The notes beneath the pieces were generated by a model. That model had not been told where the DNA came from. It saw only the letters and a list, made by a program, of their open reading frames with translations, and searched no databases. Source: Chlorella sorokiniana (Eukaryota; Chlorophyta; Trebouxiophyceae; Chlorellales; Chlorellaceae). Taken from it: a stretch of 64,000 nucleotides of DNA. Positions 1 to 15,155 of the stretch are shown piece by piece (the first letter of the stretch is position 1; the number at the start of each line of letters is the position of its first letter). The stretch lies in NCBI GenBank assembly GCA_025917655.1, contig CP084618.1, forward strand, positions 744,001 through 808,000, written 5' to 3'. The position numbers were made by a program, and so were the translations under genes.

Positions 1-1734
1 TTGTCTGTTCCGATGACATGCGCATCCACCAGCGCAGAAGTGTCCCGCGGCAATCCCTGTAGGGGCGCAGGGAGCGGGGAGCAAACAGTGAGTGTGTGTG
101 TGTGTGGTGGTGGTGTGTGTGTGGGGGGGCGCGCATGCGCAGCGACTGCACCCGCACAGCCCCTGTGGCTTGCCGTGCAGCAGCGCGGCCGGCCTGCGGG
201 TCAGAACCAACGGTCGCTGCTGCACAGAGCCGACGCGTGCCCCCTGCTGCACTGCCCGTCTGCCTTTTGCCCTCCCAGGTGAAGGTGGAGAGTCGGGGCG
301 GGGTGGAAAGCGGGGCGGCGCACCAGCAGGGCGCGGTACTCGCGCAGGTAGAAGGAGAAGGTGGAGGAGCCGAAGCCGGCAAAGCGCTGCGAGCGGGCCA
401 GCACCAGGAAGTCCAGCAGCGCCTTCTGCTCGCTGTTCAGCGCTGCGGAGGAGAAAGAGGGGGGCTGGTTCAGAGGGGTGGGGGCGGGGGAGCCGAGGGC
501 GGGCCAGGCAGCGCTCAAACAAAGAGAGGTATCTGCAAGCAACCCGCCCCTGGCCTGCAGCAAGCCGCCGCGGCAGCCAGGGCCGCGGGGCTCAGCGAGC
601 GACGGCGCCTTGGCGCCACGCTGTACCGCTCACCCTCCAGCTCCTTCTGCGGGATGTACTGCTCCTTGTGGTGCACCCGGCTGCACACCCCGTGTGCATC
701 AGGTAGTTCTTGGTGCGCTCCATCTCCACTGCAGGGGGCAAGAAGAGGAGCAGTTACAAAATCAGGCATCGCCAGCAGGGGGTAGTGACCCGGCATGCTG
801 AACAATAGGCAGGGTCACTACATCAAGGCGCTCCGGCAACCTTGCGCTGCTTATCTGGCCGTCCAACTGCAGGCGCCGGCCTCATGTGCCCCCGGCTGCC
901 AACCCGCATGAGTCACCCGCGCTGCATCCTCACAGATCACCCACCCTCCGACGCACACCCAACGCGCACCCACATCCCCACCCACGCTGCCCACCTCTCA
1001 CCCACCCACACACCACACCACAACACCCACCCACCCACACCCACCGGATGCGCCGTATGTGAGCATGCCGGAGGCGACGTAGACACGCGTGGAGGCGTTG
1101 AAGCCCACCGACCGCATGGTGGAGATGTAGCCCTGCCACACCACCTGCGAGTGAAAAGAATCGAACCGGGGGAGAGGGCGGCAGCATGATTGCAGAGGAC
1201 TGGGCCCACAACCCGTAGGCATTGGCGGGGAGCGGGGAGTCCAGCCAGGTGGGGGCTGATGTGGCCTCGACCAACCACTTCGGGCCGGGACCTCCCACCA
1301 CCAGCCCGGGCCCCCACTCGGCTCCTAACGACATGTGGCGCATGGGGAACACCGGGCACTGCGCGTGTAAGCTGCGGCGCCTGCCCCGCCCCGCGCCTCA
1401 CCTGCTGGCCGCCCATGATGGTGGCCCAGTCGCGCGCGTCCTTCTCGATGCGCAGGTGCAGGCCGTTGAAGGGGCGGCGCCGCCCTCCGTCAGCTCACTA
1501 AGTATGCGGTCGGCCAGGGCGTGCAGCTCGGGGGCGAAGCGCAGGCTGCGGGCGACCTCCGTCACAACGGGGAGGTTGCTGCAGGGATGGATGAGGACCA
1601 CGAGGGAAGGGGGAGGGAGGGGCGATCGACTTGTGAGGAGGTTGGATGGGGCGCATGGGCCGCAGCTGTGGCGCCGGAGTGGCGTCCCCTAGGTGTACAA
1701 CTGCAAGCACATCGTCTGCATTTGCCTGGCAGCG

Positions 1735-1767
<33 letters not shown>

Positions 1768-3502
1768 CCCCAGGCCCACGCACCTCAGCGCGCGCAGCGA
1801 GAAGAAGCTGCAGGGCATGTCGAGCACTATGTACTGCAGGTCGGCGGCGGGGTCGTCCCGCAGCACCGCCGTCGCCTGGCCCACCACCGCCGCCCGCGCG
1901 CTCCATCAGCTCCGCCAGCGGCAGGTTCCTGAGGTACACGCCCTCCAGCCTGCGGTACGAGCGGAAGAGAGGGAGCGGCACAGTCGGCAGCGCGGGACGG
2001 CCCGGGTGAAGCAGCCGAGGTAGCCAGGGCGCATGGCAGGGGCTGGCCATGCATCAGACAGTGAGCGGCGGCTGCAACACCCTGGGACCCCCATTTCCCC
2101 ACCACACGAGATGGGACACCCTCTGACCGCCCACACCAGCAACACGAGACCAGAGTCATCCCCTCGACCATCCGCGTGGCCCTGCCCGCGCCGCCGCACC
2201 TGACCACCAGGTTGGGGTCCAGCTCGCCCAGGGGTAGAGCGGGAAGGCGGCCTCTGGCTGGGTGAGGTCGGGGAAGGGGTGGAGGCGGGGGTGCGGTGCA
2301 CCACCAGTCCGCGGGGCGCCAGTAGGCGACGATGGCCTCCACGTCCAACAGCGCCTCCAGCGGCACCGGCGACCATCGCACCTCGTTCTTCTCGCGGTTC
2401 ATGGAGAAGTAGTGGGCGAAGGAGTCGCGGCAGACGGCGGGCGGCAGCACCAGCTCCGCGCCCAGCGAGGCGGCCAGCGCAAAGGCGGCGACGTGGGAGT
2501 AGTGCTGGTTGATGAGGCCGGTGCAGGCGGTGTAGCGCAGCAGCACGCGCAGGCGCTTGCAGGGCCGCCCCTCCGCCCGCCCCTGCTGCAGGTAGTGCTG
2601 CTTGGCCTGGTCCTCGGTCGCGATGCCCAGCTGCCGCAGGTCTGGGTGGTACATCAGGTAGGCCTGCAGGCACGGGAAGCACCAACGATCAAAGCCAAAC
2701 AATCAAAGACTTGACCCTGCTGTACGGCATCAGGGGAATCTCAGAGCTATGACGAGCCACCAAGGATGGACACAAAAGGGTGGGCAGACAAAAACCGAAC
2801 AAGGAGGAGGAATCCAAAGGAAAAGGCGAGAACGTTCAAAGAAGAGGTGGGCGGGGCGGCTGCACAGTTTCAAGCAAAGTGGGGCATGCCAGCAGCCGCC
2901 CCCGTGCAGCCAAGAGGAAGGGCGCAGCGGGCGCCAGCGCAAGCGGCCGCAGGCAGCGTGAGAGCGAGGCAGGCAGCGGCGCCGCCCACCTCCGCATCAA
3001 AGTCTCGCGGCAGCCCTGGGTAGGCCTCCGGCTCGTCTGCATGCTGCTGCTGCTGTCGCTGCTGCCGCTGGCCTGCAGGCTGCGCATCGAGGGCTGCGGC
3101 TGCCCCAGCGCTCCGCTCCGCCGCCGCGCGCCGCAGCGCGCCGCTCGGCGGCCGTGCAGGCTGGCGCCACTGCCCAGCACGGTTATGGACATGCCGCGCT
3201 CGTCCTGGGTGACGGTGGTGGAATGGGTGCGGCCCTGGCGGTCAATCACCAGCTCCGTCACCACGTTGGGCCCCCGGGCGTTGCGCACCGTCGTCGACAC
3301 GATGGTGGCCCCGGCGGCGGCGCCGCCGCTGTGGCAGCGGCAGCAGGCCGCCGGTGAAGACCAGGCAGCGGTAGAGGAGGGTGACGGAGGCCAGCAGGCA
3401 GAGCGTGACCAGCAAGCGGTCCAGGTGGAGCCAGTGGCTGCCGCCCGCAGGGTGCCGGTGCACTGGCGGCTTGCGGGTGGAGGGCAGGGTGGTCGGCAGC
3501 AT
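1..3502 (-). CDS. O-fucosyltransferase-like type II membrane glycosyltransferase (3' end off window)
   Basis: Multi-exon gene read right to left: 3502-about 2990, 2663-2200, 1949-1784, 1578-1402, 1144-1045, 728-634, 442-324, and 56 to beyond base 1. The start is the ATG at 3502. It is followed after about 25 residues by a single hydrophobic stretch (LLVTLCLLASVTLLY), a Golgi-type signal anchor. Conserved blocks include AYLMYHPDLRQLG, HYSHVAAFALAASLGAELVLP, PFPDLTQPEAAFPLY, ADLQYIVLDMPCSFFSLRAL, FNGLHLRIEKDARDW, VVWQGYISTMRSVGFNAST and GFGSSTFSFYLREYRAL. I associate these with the algal/plant O-fucosyltransferase-like family (GDP-fucose donor, HLR motif). The family call is from memory; the fold and membrane anchor are clearer than the substrate. 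The frame must shift by one base at several places (near 3330, 2235, 1465, 690), each inside an otherwise conserved exon, so sequence errors are likelier than a pseudogene. Confidence 0.68.
88..128. repeat. GT-rich simple repeat
   Basis: (GT)n and (GTG)n tract in the last visible intron of the fucosyltransferase-like gene. Confidence 0.75.
1735..1768. repeat. Tandem 12-bp repeat (GGCCAGCCAGCC), about three copies
   Basis: Near-perfect copies follow each other in the intron between exons 3 and 4 of the fucosyltransferase-like gene. Confidence 0.75.
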
Positions 3503-4008
3503 GCTGTTTCCTCTTGTCACGGGACGCGAGCAGGAATTATCAAGGAAGCGCCAAGGGGCGCCACGTCCGGCCAAAGATGGCCATTGGAGATGCAAGGCTA
3601 ACCCTCAGTGGCCGACGGGGCTACAGTGAAAAGCAGATCAAACAGGATTTGCACGGTGAACTGGAGCCTCAAGAGTCGCGGCCAGGGCAGCCTCCAAACC
3701 CTGAGAAGGTGTGCCCGAAAACAAAAGGAAGGCGCAGCACGGCTGGTCCCAATCTTAAATGCAAATCAAACACTGACCTTGCATGGGCTGGCAGCGCCGC
3801 CGGCGGAGGCAGAGGGGCAAATGCAACCTGTACCGCCTGCGTTCTGCTGCTTTCAGCTTGTGACTCCCTGAAGCGAAGCCCAGTCGTACAGGTAGGTATC
3901 GATCCGATCAATTTATTGTTCCCTTGAATTTTGCTACAGTCAGCACTAAACGCTCGTCGCTCTCTCATCTTTGTTGCGAGCATCTCATTCTGGAGATTTA
4001 GGGGTCGT
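3503..4008. promoter_or_regulatory. Divergent intergenic region, shared upstream region of two genes
   Basis: This 506-bp stretch separates the start codons of the left-going fucosyltransferase-like gene and the right-going L21m gene. It must hold both promoters and 5' untranslated regions. It is less GC-rich than the flanking exons, especially at 3620-3990. I see no obvious TATA box with confidence and no further gene. Confidence 0.5.
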
Positions 4009-5047
4009 ATGGCGCTCAGGCGTAGTTTAACAGCGCTGAGCCGCATCGCTCCGGCAGCATGCGGCGAGGCAGCGCTAATGCCGCCCGCTTCAGCGGCCAC
4101 AGTGCAGCAGCCGCTCAGCCTGTGGAGCTGCCTGCCATGCCATGGGTTCGCGGCATCCGCTGCAGCCTTGCAATCATCTCCCGCAGCAGCCAGCGCCGCG
4201 AGCAGCTTGGCCGCCACACCAGGCGCTGCTGCTGCGGCCTTGTACTTTGGTGGCGGAGCCCCGCGGCAGCGGCCTTGCCTGAAGTGTATGAGCGGCTAGA
4301 CGAGCGTGTTGAAAAGCGGTACAGCGTGCTGCCCAAGCGCGTTTTTGCTGTGGTGGAGGTGGGCGGCACGCAGTACAAGGTCACGCCCAACGACGTCATC
4401 GTGGTGGAAAAGCTGGCTGGCGTGGATGTGAACGACAAGCTGCAGCTTCAGCGCGTGCTCTTGCTGGGATCCCAAGCTGAAACCATCATAGGGCGGCCGT
4501 ACGTGCCTGATGCGACGGTCACTGCAGCTGTGGAGGTGCGCCGGCAGCGCTGCACTGGTCACGCAGTTGTTTGCTCGCTGGATGCCTGTTAGAGTTTCAT
4601 GGTGATTCAACTTAGTCTTGATCCATTCCCAGCTGCTGCTTGCCTGCACCTTCGCTGTGCATGTCTTGTGTGCACAAATCCCTTCCTGGTGGCAACCGCC
4701 TCTTCGCCTGACTCCCTGCGGAGCCAACTCCTGCATGCCTGCTTGCCTGCAGGAGCAATTCTTGGATGGCAAGGTGCTCATCTTCCACAAGCGGCGCAGG
4801 AAGAACTCCCGACGCTTGAAGGGCCATCGCCAGGTGCGGTTGGTTGCAAGCTGGGCGCCAGAGCATGCACCTCAAGTTCCATTTTGGGCTACCCCTGCCT
4901 GTGTACGACATGCTTTAGCAACATCAGCACACCTATTACCTATGCACTCAACCTACCCGGTGCCATGTGCTGCAGCCGCTGACGACGCTGCGGATACTCG
5001 ATGTCAGCGGGATTGCGGAGGCAGCGCCAGTGAGCAACACGGACTGA
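4009..5047 (+). CDS. MRPL21: Mitochondrial large-subunit ribosomal protein bL21m
   Basis: Three exons: 4009-4535, 4753-4833 and 4976-5047 (stop TGA). The ATG at 4009 opens an Arg/Ser/Ala-rich leader (MALRRSLTALSRIA...) typical of a mitochondrial presequence. The mature part carries the L21 signatures FAVVEVGGTQYKVTPNDVIV and, in exon 2, LIFHKRRRKNSRRLKGHRQ. Exon 3 encodes the expected C-terminal TTLRILDVSGI segment. L21 binds 23S-type rRNA in the large subunit. The leader is in a different frame from the body; a one-base change around 4255-4275 in the run of GC-rich codons joins them. An alternative in-frame ATG at 4059 would give a different Arg-rich leader without any frameshift. Mitochondrial rather than plastid location is inferred from the leader. 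Confidence 0.92.
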
Positions 5048-5270
5048 TGTAGACAGATCCCTGCCCTGTCATGCCCTTGCTATTGCCGAAGCAACCTTGT
5101 GACATGCTGCAGTACCCACAGGCGCAAGCTAGACAGACAGTGCAGTGAAAACAGCAAGCGGCGCAGTTGTGGGCTCGCATGTACCTCCAATAGAGGCATT
5201 CATGGCCTGCATGCGCAATGAGACAGTTCATTTACTGCTTCTGGAACTAACGATCTTATCTTCAGCGAGC

Positions 5271-6506
5271 ATGGCTTGCCCGTTGCAACCGGTGGCCCGG
5301 CCAGCAAACTTTTGCGCGGGGGGGGGCTGCAGCGACCAGGGACCTCCAACTCAGCAGCATCGCCACTTACAACAGCATGCCGCGCCCCGCATTGGCAACG
5401 CGCCGGCTCCAGGCAGCGCTTGGCCGGCCGCCGCCCCCGCCCTCTTGCACAGGCGGCGTCCAACGACGACGCGGAAGTTGCGGTGTTCCGCTTCACCCTG
5501 GGCAACGACGACCTCGATGCGCTGGTTCCCAGGATAGTGGGCGTGGCTGGAGCCACGCTGCTGGTGCTCAACCACCTGCAGGGCGGGGAGCCCTCGGAGG
5601 CGCAGGCAAGGGGGCGGCAGGCTCTGATGGCGATTGCATGCATGCTCGCCGCTTCAGTCGCTCCCTGCCCAACCACGCAGCCCGCTGGAGGGAAACAGGC
5701 AGACATGCAATAACAAAAGCAGTTGCTTTTCCCGCGATGCAGCTGCGGGCGGAGGCGCTGGGGCTCTCCTGGCGGCGGCCGCCTGTGCCACCCCCACCAT
5801 TGAGCAGCGGCTGAAGGAGCTGCAGCCGGGCCGCGGGCGGCAGGCGGCGGCCACGCAGGTGGCGGGGGCCACCTCGGTCTTCGCGCTGCAGCCAGGCCTG
5901 CCGGAGGCGCAGCAGCAGGTGCGTGCGGCAGCGGTGCATGCGGGGCGGCGGACCCCTGCATGCCTGAGCGGCCGCTGGCGGGCTTCTCACTGCCCACCTT
6001 GCACCTGGAGTTTCATTGGTTCATGCGCCGCGCCGCTGTCATGCAGGAACTGGCCTGGGCTTCGTACGCCCTGCTGCTCAACACCAACATTTGCGGCCTG
6101 GCGGTGTTCTGGCGTGGGAGGCTGTGGCGGCGCGCGGCCTGCTGGGCCTGCCAGCGCAGCCTGCAGCGCTCACCGGGGACAAGCGCAGCATCGCTGCAGC
6201 GGCGCTGGCAGCGCTGAGCGGCACCCAGCTGGCGGCCGCCAGCAGCGCGTGGCGGCAGGGGGCGCTGTACTGCCCTGACAAGGCTGCCCTGGCAGGGGCA
6301 GGGGCAGCAGCCTGGGGCTGCGTCCCCGAGGGCGCCGAATCGCTGCTGGTGCAGCCGCTGCAGCCGCGACAGTGCAGGGGGCGGCGCAGGGCCAGGAGCA
6401 CCCAGGGGTGCTGCTGCTGCTGTCTGAGCGGCCGCGAGCTCTCAGCGCCAAGGAACGCGCCTGGGCAGCCGCGGTGGCTGCCAAGCTGCACACAGCCCTT
6501 CAGTGA
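5271..6506 (+). CDS. CCB2/CCB4-family cofactor assembly (cytochrome b6f heme ci) protein, plastid
   Basis: Exons 5271-5605, 5743-5918 and 6047-6506. The product begins with a Ser/Ala/Arg-rich plastid transit peptide. The conserved FRFTLGNDDLDALVPRIVG block and a hydrophobic VAGATLLVLNHL segment follow. Next come a second membrane segment before TIEQRLKELQPGRGR, ELAWASYALLLNTN, SLLVQPLQ and a closing ERAWAAAVAAKL. Order and spacing match the paired Arabidopsis proteins CCB2 and CCB4, which work in thylakoids to attach heme ci to cytochrome b6; I cannot decide which of the two this is. The first intron has a GC donor (CAG/GCAAGG at 5606). Frames change at a nine-G run (5318-5326) and near 5765, 6115 and 6360, each time between recognisable pieces of the same family, so I read one intact gene with base-calling errors. 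Confidence 0.8.
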
Positions 6507-6520
6507 CGGTGGCGGCCGCC

Positions 6521-6525
6521 TGTAA
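6521..6525 (+). terminator. Possible TGTAA poly(A) signal behind the CCB2/CCB4-type gene
   Basis: TGTAA, the usual green algal polyadenylation signal, lies 15 bases after the stop codon at 6504-6506. It is closer than usual, so the assignment is weak. Confidence 0.3.
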
Positions 6526-6748
6526 GGTGCTGGATAACGATGTGAAACAATGTGAAAGCTTCTGGAAAGCCTCGGCTCTGTGAGAGGGGTGGGCCATGTG
6601 GGTGGCGCCAACTGGGCGTCGCCGCGAGCAGTAGTGCTCGCACAGAGCCTGACGCTCGTCATACGATTGCGTTCTATATTGTGATCATTTCTCGTTGCTG
6701 CGGTTGATCGGCGAGGTTCAGGTGCAGAGAGCTGCTGTTGGAAGCAGC

Positions 6749-10499
<3,751 letters not shown>

Positions 10500-10998
10500 G
10501 CGGTACCATCCATCGTGTGTGGTGGAGCAGCACCGCCTCCACACCGTTCCTGGGGTGGGGCCTCACGCAACCCGCTGGCAGCGGGGCATCGTCCTCGCAG
10601 CAGCGCCTCGGCCGCAGGCGGGCGATTCAGTGGCACTCAGCGGGGCCGGGCATCCGCCAGCCAGTGGAAGCTTTGCACCTGTGGCTGGGCACTACATGTA
10701 CTCTTTTGTTCGAACAACACAACCCATGCACACATACACCCCGTTTCAGAGCCTGTCCGAGGTGAACTTGCAAGTGCGCAAGCAAAACGAGGATGCCTTG
10801 CTGCACCAAGCAGCACGCATGCGTCGGAAGTTACAGCAGTGAAAAGGAGCAGGAGAGGAAAGGTCGAGCAGGCTTGGGAGCATCCAGCCAAGCACGGTCT
10901 GCAGCATCACATCAATGGCGGCAATGTGGCAACACCAAAAACAGCAGCTCTTTAGCAGCGCTGCGGGGTCTTTGCACGCCACGGCTGCGCCGAGCGCT
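10500..10998. other. Tail-to-tail intergenic region between NFS1 and SUFD
   Basis: This 499-bp stretch holds only the facing 3' untranslated regions of NFS1 (+) and SUFD (-). A TTACA at 10831-10835 is a TGTAA signal on the minus strand, 165 bases beyond the SUFD stop. No gene seen. Confidence 0.55.
10831..10835 (-). terminator. TGTAA poly(A) signal of SUFD
   Basis: TTACA on the plus strand reads TGTAA on the minus strand, about 165 bases downstream of the SUFD stop codon. This is a typical spacing for chlorophyte polyadenylation. Confidence 0.5.
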
Positions 10999-13900
10999 TC
11001 ACGGCTCCATCGCGAAACCCGCCAGCGTCTGCTTCACCGCCGCCTCCACGCGTGCCTGCAGCGCGTCGTCGCGCAGCCCCTGCACCACCTCCCGCCCAAA
11101 GCTGTACACCAGCATCTGGCGGGCCACCTCGGTAGAGATGCCGCGGGCCCTGCAGGCACGCGTTGATGATTGTGTTGAGGATGAGGTTTACGAGGTTGAC
11201 CTTGGATGCCGTGGGATGCTGTGCGTGGAGCTGAATGCCATGGAATGCTGTGCGGGGACAGCACCGGGCAGGGCGCCAGCGGCTCCCCCTCCCGGTGCAG
11301 GCAGCCACCACACCACAGCCCGCCCCTTCTTCCAGCCACCGCCATCACTGAGGCCACTGGTGGGGGTGACGGGTGGCCAGGCCATCCACACCCTCCCCCT
11401 CACCCACAGCTTTCACCCCCACCCCAGTTGTCAGCCCCGCCCGCCCACCCACCTCAAGTAGAAGAGCTCCTCCTCCTCCAGGTCGCTCACGGTGCAGCCG
11501 TGGCTGCACTTGACGTCGTCCGCTATGATCTGTTTGTTTGTTTTGGGGGCGGGGGGTGGGGGGCTGGGTAGGTGTGTTGATGGACAGATGGTAAAGCCAG
11601 CTCCCGTGTGGGATGTGAGGGTGTTGGTGCATCATTTCGGGCGTTGTAAAGGCGGCACCAGTGTGCTGTTTGAGGTGAGAATGTTGGGGCGGCAGGACGG
11701 GGCTGTCGCCTTCCGCCCCTTCCCTTGGATGTGTCCCTGTGCGAGGCCGCGGCTCTGCTGATGCAACGGTTGTGCAGGCAGGCAAGCGGCGGCAGACAAG
11801 CAGACGCAAACCAGGCATGGGTGACCCCCTGGCCGCTTCTATGCCACGCTTTCATGCCCCGCCCCTGCCCCCCTTGCCTGAAGGTTGGGCTTGACGTTGA
11901 CGGTGGCGCGCGGCACCAGCAGCAGGTTGCGGCTCAGCTGCTGCGCGTCCGTCTTCTGCGCCAGGCGGCCCACGCGCACGTTGCCGTCAAACACGCCCCG
12001 CCCCGCTGGTGAAGCCACGATGCACCTGCGAAGGCGGTGTGTGTGTGGGGTGGTGGGGGGCCCGGCACACCAGGTCAGAAGGCGAGCAGAGAGCTCAGCT
12101 GGCGGCTGCTGCTTGCCAGGCGGCCGCTCCTCTCGGCACTGCCACCCCGCCTGAAGCACGCAGCCGGGCAGCCGGGCAGCCGGCCAGCGCCCCTCACTTG
12201 TGCAGCTGGGCGGCCTGCCCGTGCGGGTGCTGCAGCCGCAGCTTGGAGTGCAGGTCGTGGAGCTGGCGGTCGCCGCACAGCAGGAAGCTGCGCATCTGCG
12301 GGCAGCAGGAAGGAGGAAAGGAGAGTGATGGTCGCCAGAGCTTTGGTTTGGTGTGTGGTGGTGGGTGGGAGTGGGGTTTAGGCGGGGCCCGTGCCTGACG
12401 AAGGCCGCGGCCCCAAACAGGCCGAACCCGGGCCATGCACAGAAGCACAGCTTCTATAAGAGCTGCAGGCAAGCCTGTTCCTCTGCTCGCACCCGCGCCG
12501 CCCCTGCCCGCATGGCCTGCCCTCCAGGCCCAGCCCCCGCCCCCTCTACACACGCATGCACGCACCCAGCCACCCGGCCCCTGCTTGGCCTGACCACCCC
12601 GTCAAACCCAATACATGCACGGCATGCACGGCCCGCGTGAAACACACTCGCGGTTGTGTGCGCACCTGGCTCTGCGTGGCCTCCCCCAGCTGCTCGATGG
12701 ACAGGTCGTGGCGGGTGAGTCCGCCGCCCACGCACGCCTCCGTCAGGCGGTACGTACTGCCCCGCCCCTGGTTGACCAGCGTGGCCTTCCAGTGCGCCGC
12801 CCCCGCCCCCTCCAGCTGCACGTAGCCGTGGCTCAGGGCCGCGCCGTCGTCCAGCTCGATCTCGGTGACCGTTGGTGAGGTAGGCGGGGGCGGCGGCGGC
12901 GGCGGCGGCGGTGCCGTTGGCCGGGCGGCCGCGCTGCTGCCCTCGGGCCCCACAAACTCCTCCACCAGCTCGGCGGAGGCCCCCTCCTCCAGCACCACCA
13001 GCAGGCGCGCGCGGCGGGGGCGCGCGCGGCGGCGGCGCCGCCGCCGCCGCTGGCCAGGTACAGCACGTGGATGGGGGCGGGCAGGGCGGTGCCGGCGGGG
13101 ATGTGCACCACCACCGCGTCCCGCGCCGTCGCGCCGTTGAGCGTGGCAAAGGGGCCGCCGCGGCCGCGTGACTGCGCGCCCTGCGGCGGGCAGCGGGCGG
13201 CAAACAGGAAACCCTCTTGTGACAGCAAGAGCCAGGCAAGAGGCATACCAGGTGGTTGCCCAGGTTGGCAACGGATCAGTGCCAGTGAGTGATTAAGTGG
13301 ATGCAGGTGTGCCCTGCATGGTGCAAGGAAGGATGAATGAAATGGACGATGGCTGCCCACCCACCAGCGCAAAGGCGACGACGTCCTGCGGCGCTCCCCC
13401 AGCCCGCCGATGTACACGCCCGCTGGCAGGCCGTCCACGCTGCTGGCCTGCTCGTGCATCACCCCGTCTACCAGCACCACCGTGGCAGCCGCGGCCCGCT
13501 GCAGGGGGCGCCCGCGGCGAGAGCAGCGGCGGCGGCCGCGCCGTCGGCCGCGGTCGGCGGCGCCAGGCCCTGCTGCAGCAGCGGCGACACGTCGGTGAAG
13601 CGGTACTCCTCGTTGCGGGTGGTGGGCATGCGCAGCGTGCGTAGCGCTTCCAGGCAGGAGGACTGCAGGCTGGCCAGCCTGCGCGGTCAGAGGAGCAGGG
13701 GCAGCGGCAGGCGTGAGGAGCAGCAAGAGCAGGCCTGGAAGGCTACAAGGGGAGCGCGAACGTTCAAGAGCTCATCACTTCAAGCGATCTGGGCAGCAGC
13801 CTCACGGGCTGGGTAGGTTGGCACTGTTGGGTGCAATCGCCTCCAGCGTGCGCTCAATCCACTTGTCCTCCGCTGCAAAGCCTGCCGCGGCGCTGGCAGA

Positions 13901-14047
13901 GGGGGCGGGCGGCGCTGCCACTGCTGCCGCCCGTCCTGCTCTGTGACGCCGCCCCTTTTGCAAACTGTGGCATCTCCTTTGCTGCAAATGTGCTGTGTGT
14001 GCACGGCTGCCGGCGGTGGCAGAGGCCCTGGCAGCAGAGGCCTGCAT
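10999..14047 (-). CDS. SUFD: Plastid SUF Fe-S cluster scaffold subunit SufD
   Basis: Seven exons: 14047-13806, 13678-13365, 13180-12666, 12295-12198, 12025-11878, 11529-11453, 11149-10999. SufD works with SufB and SufC in the plastid scaffold complex. Family signs are RNEEYRFTDVSPLL near the N-terminus, VVVHIPAGTALPAPIHVLYL, TYRLTEACVGGGLTRHDLSI, VFDGNVRVGRLAQKTDAQQL, NLLLVPRATVNVKPNLQ, DVKCSHGCTVSDLEEEELFYL and the closing RQMLVYSFGREVV. The ATG at 14047 opens an Ala/Arg/Ser-rich stretch suited to plastid import. A (GGC)n tract at about 12886-12911 encodes a poly-proline insert. The intron after exon 5 has a GC donor (CAG/GCAAGG at 11877). Single-base frame changes near 13050 and 13390 are probably errors. 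The gene faces NFS1 tail to tail and is head to head with the next gene. Confidence 0.93.
12161..12183. repeat. Short tandem repeat, unit CAGCCGGG x3, in a SUFD intron
   Basis: Three consecutive copies of an 8-bp unit lie in the fourth SUFD intron, directly before the donor side of exon 4. Confidence 0.7.
12886..12911. repeat. (GGC)n trinucleotide run encoding poly-proline in SUFD
   Basis: An uninterrupted GGC tract, read on the minus strand as proline codons, forms a low-complexity insert just before the conserved TVTEIELDDGAAL block. Confidence 0.75.
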
Positions 14048-14289
14048 GGGGTGCAACTTCACTACCACGGCAAAACCTTGGTGCCTCGCGACAAACTGCC
14101 TGTTTGATTATCAAAATCTCTATTGACGTCGGCCAGCGACGCCCATTCCGAGTGTTGACATTTCCCATCCCAGTGTACTCCAGGTTGTACTGCATGCTGA
14201 TAGTGGATCTCGGGTTCTCCCGAGGTTGCCCCAAACTCGGCATTCGTTGTGACATCGCGCATCGATCGGGTGAAACTCCTTTCAACACA
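14048..14289. promoter_or_regulatory. Bidirectional promoter region, SUFD / small plastid membrane protein
   Basis: Only 242 bp separate the ATG of SUFD (minus) from the ATG of the small plastid membrane protein (plus). The stretch is clearly less GC-rich than both flanks, with AT-rich words such as ATTATCAAAATCTC near 14107. It most likely carries a shared upstream region for two plastid-targeted products. Confidence 0.5.
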
Positions 14290-15155
14290 ATGCAGCTCTC
14301 CTTGGCCCGCCCCTGTTTTCTTGCACGCCCAGCAAGGGCTGCTGGCGCCCTCCGGCAGCAGCCTAGGATCAGGTAGAACCCCTGGTTCCATGATGTTTCA
14401 TAATAGTCAACGGCTTGCTGGTTTTGCCCCAACTGGGCCGCGCCAGCCCCTGCGCCCGCAGCCGTGCCGCTGCTCTCGCTGCCAGTTTGTTCTTGCTGCA
14501 TGCTCTGCCAGAACTAGTCTTGTCTGGTAGGATTGTATCACCTGATCATGCCCATTGATCTTCCTCGCAGCTGCATCGTGCGTGCCGCTCACAGGGAGCA
14601 GCAGCAACAGCAACTCTGGGAAGCGCCGGCAGCGCTCGCGCTCAGCACGCTGCTGCTGGCACCGCCGGCTGTCGCGGAGGGGGTGGAGGCCGCTGCGGAG
14701 GCAGCAGCGGACAGCGCAGGCTCGGCGCCGCTGGGTGTCACGGCTGCAGGCTGGGCGCTGGTGCTGAGCCCCATCTTGTTTTACGGGCTCTTCAACTTGT
14801 ACCGCACCTTTGTGGACCCCAAAGCCAAGTTTGGGGTGAGTGGCCGGCTGGGATAATTCCTTGCGCGCTGCAGTACCACGTTGCCGTGCCCCCGCGCACC
14901 CTGGCCGGTCAACTAGCTAGGTTGCCTCACTCCCTCCCACTCCCATTCGCGCGTGCCCATGCAGGACGCAATCTTCATTTTCGCAGGCAAGCAGGCAGCT
15001 CTGGCTGGGAGCAGGGCAGGGTCTGCTGCTGCTGCACGGTGAGCTTACGCGTTGTACCGTCTATTGGACTGACACGATGCGGTGCCGTTCCTGCAGCACT
15101 CATCATCGCAGCAAACATCATCTCCATCACCGTGTTCAAGGTGCGGATCTACTGA
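14290..15155 (+). CDS. Small predicted thylakoid membrane protein of unknown function
   Basis: Four exons: 14290-14372, 14571-14835, 14965-14986 and 15097-15155, giving about 143 residues. The first about 45 residues look like a plastid transit peptide (Arg/Ala/Gln-rich). A hydrophobic segment ends in APPAVAEG, which resembles a lumen-targeting signal with an A-x-A cut site. After an acidic Ala-rich stretch there are two more hydrophobic segments, roughly ALVLSPILFYGLFNLY and ALIIAANIISITVF, and a short basic tail. I do not recognise the family. Exon 3 is only 22 bases and is followed by a GC donor (GCAG/GCAAGC at 14987). The context, head to head with SUFD, supports plastid expression. A TGTAA follows at 15320. 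Confidence 0.75.
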
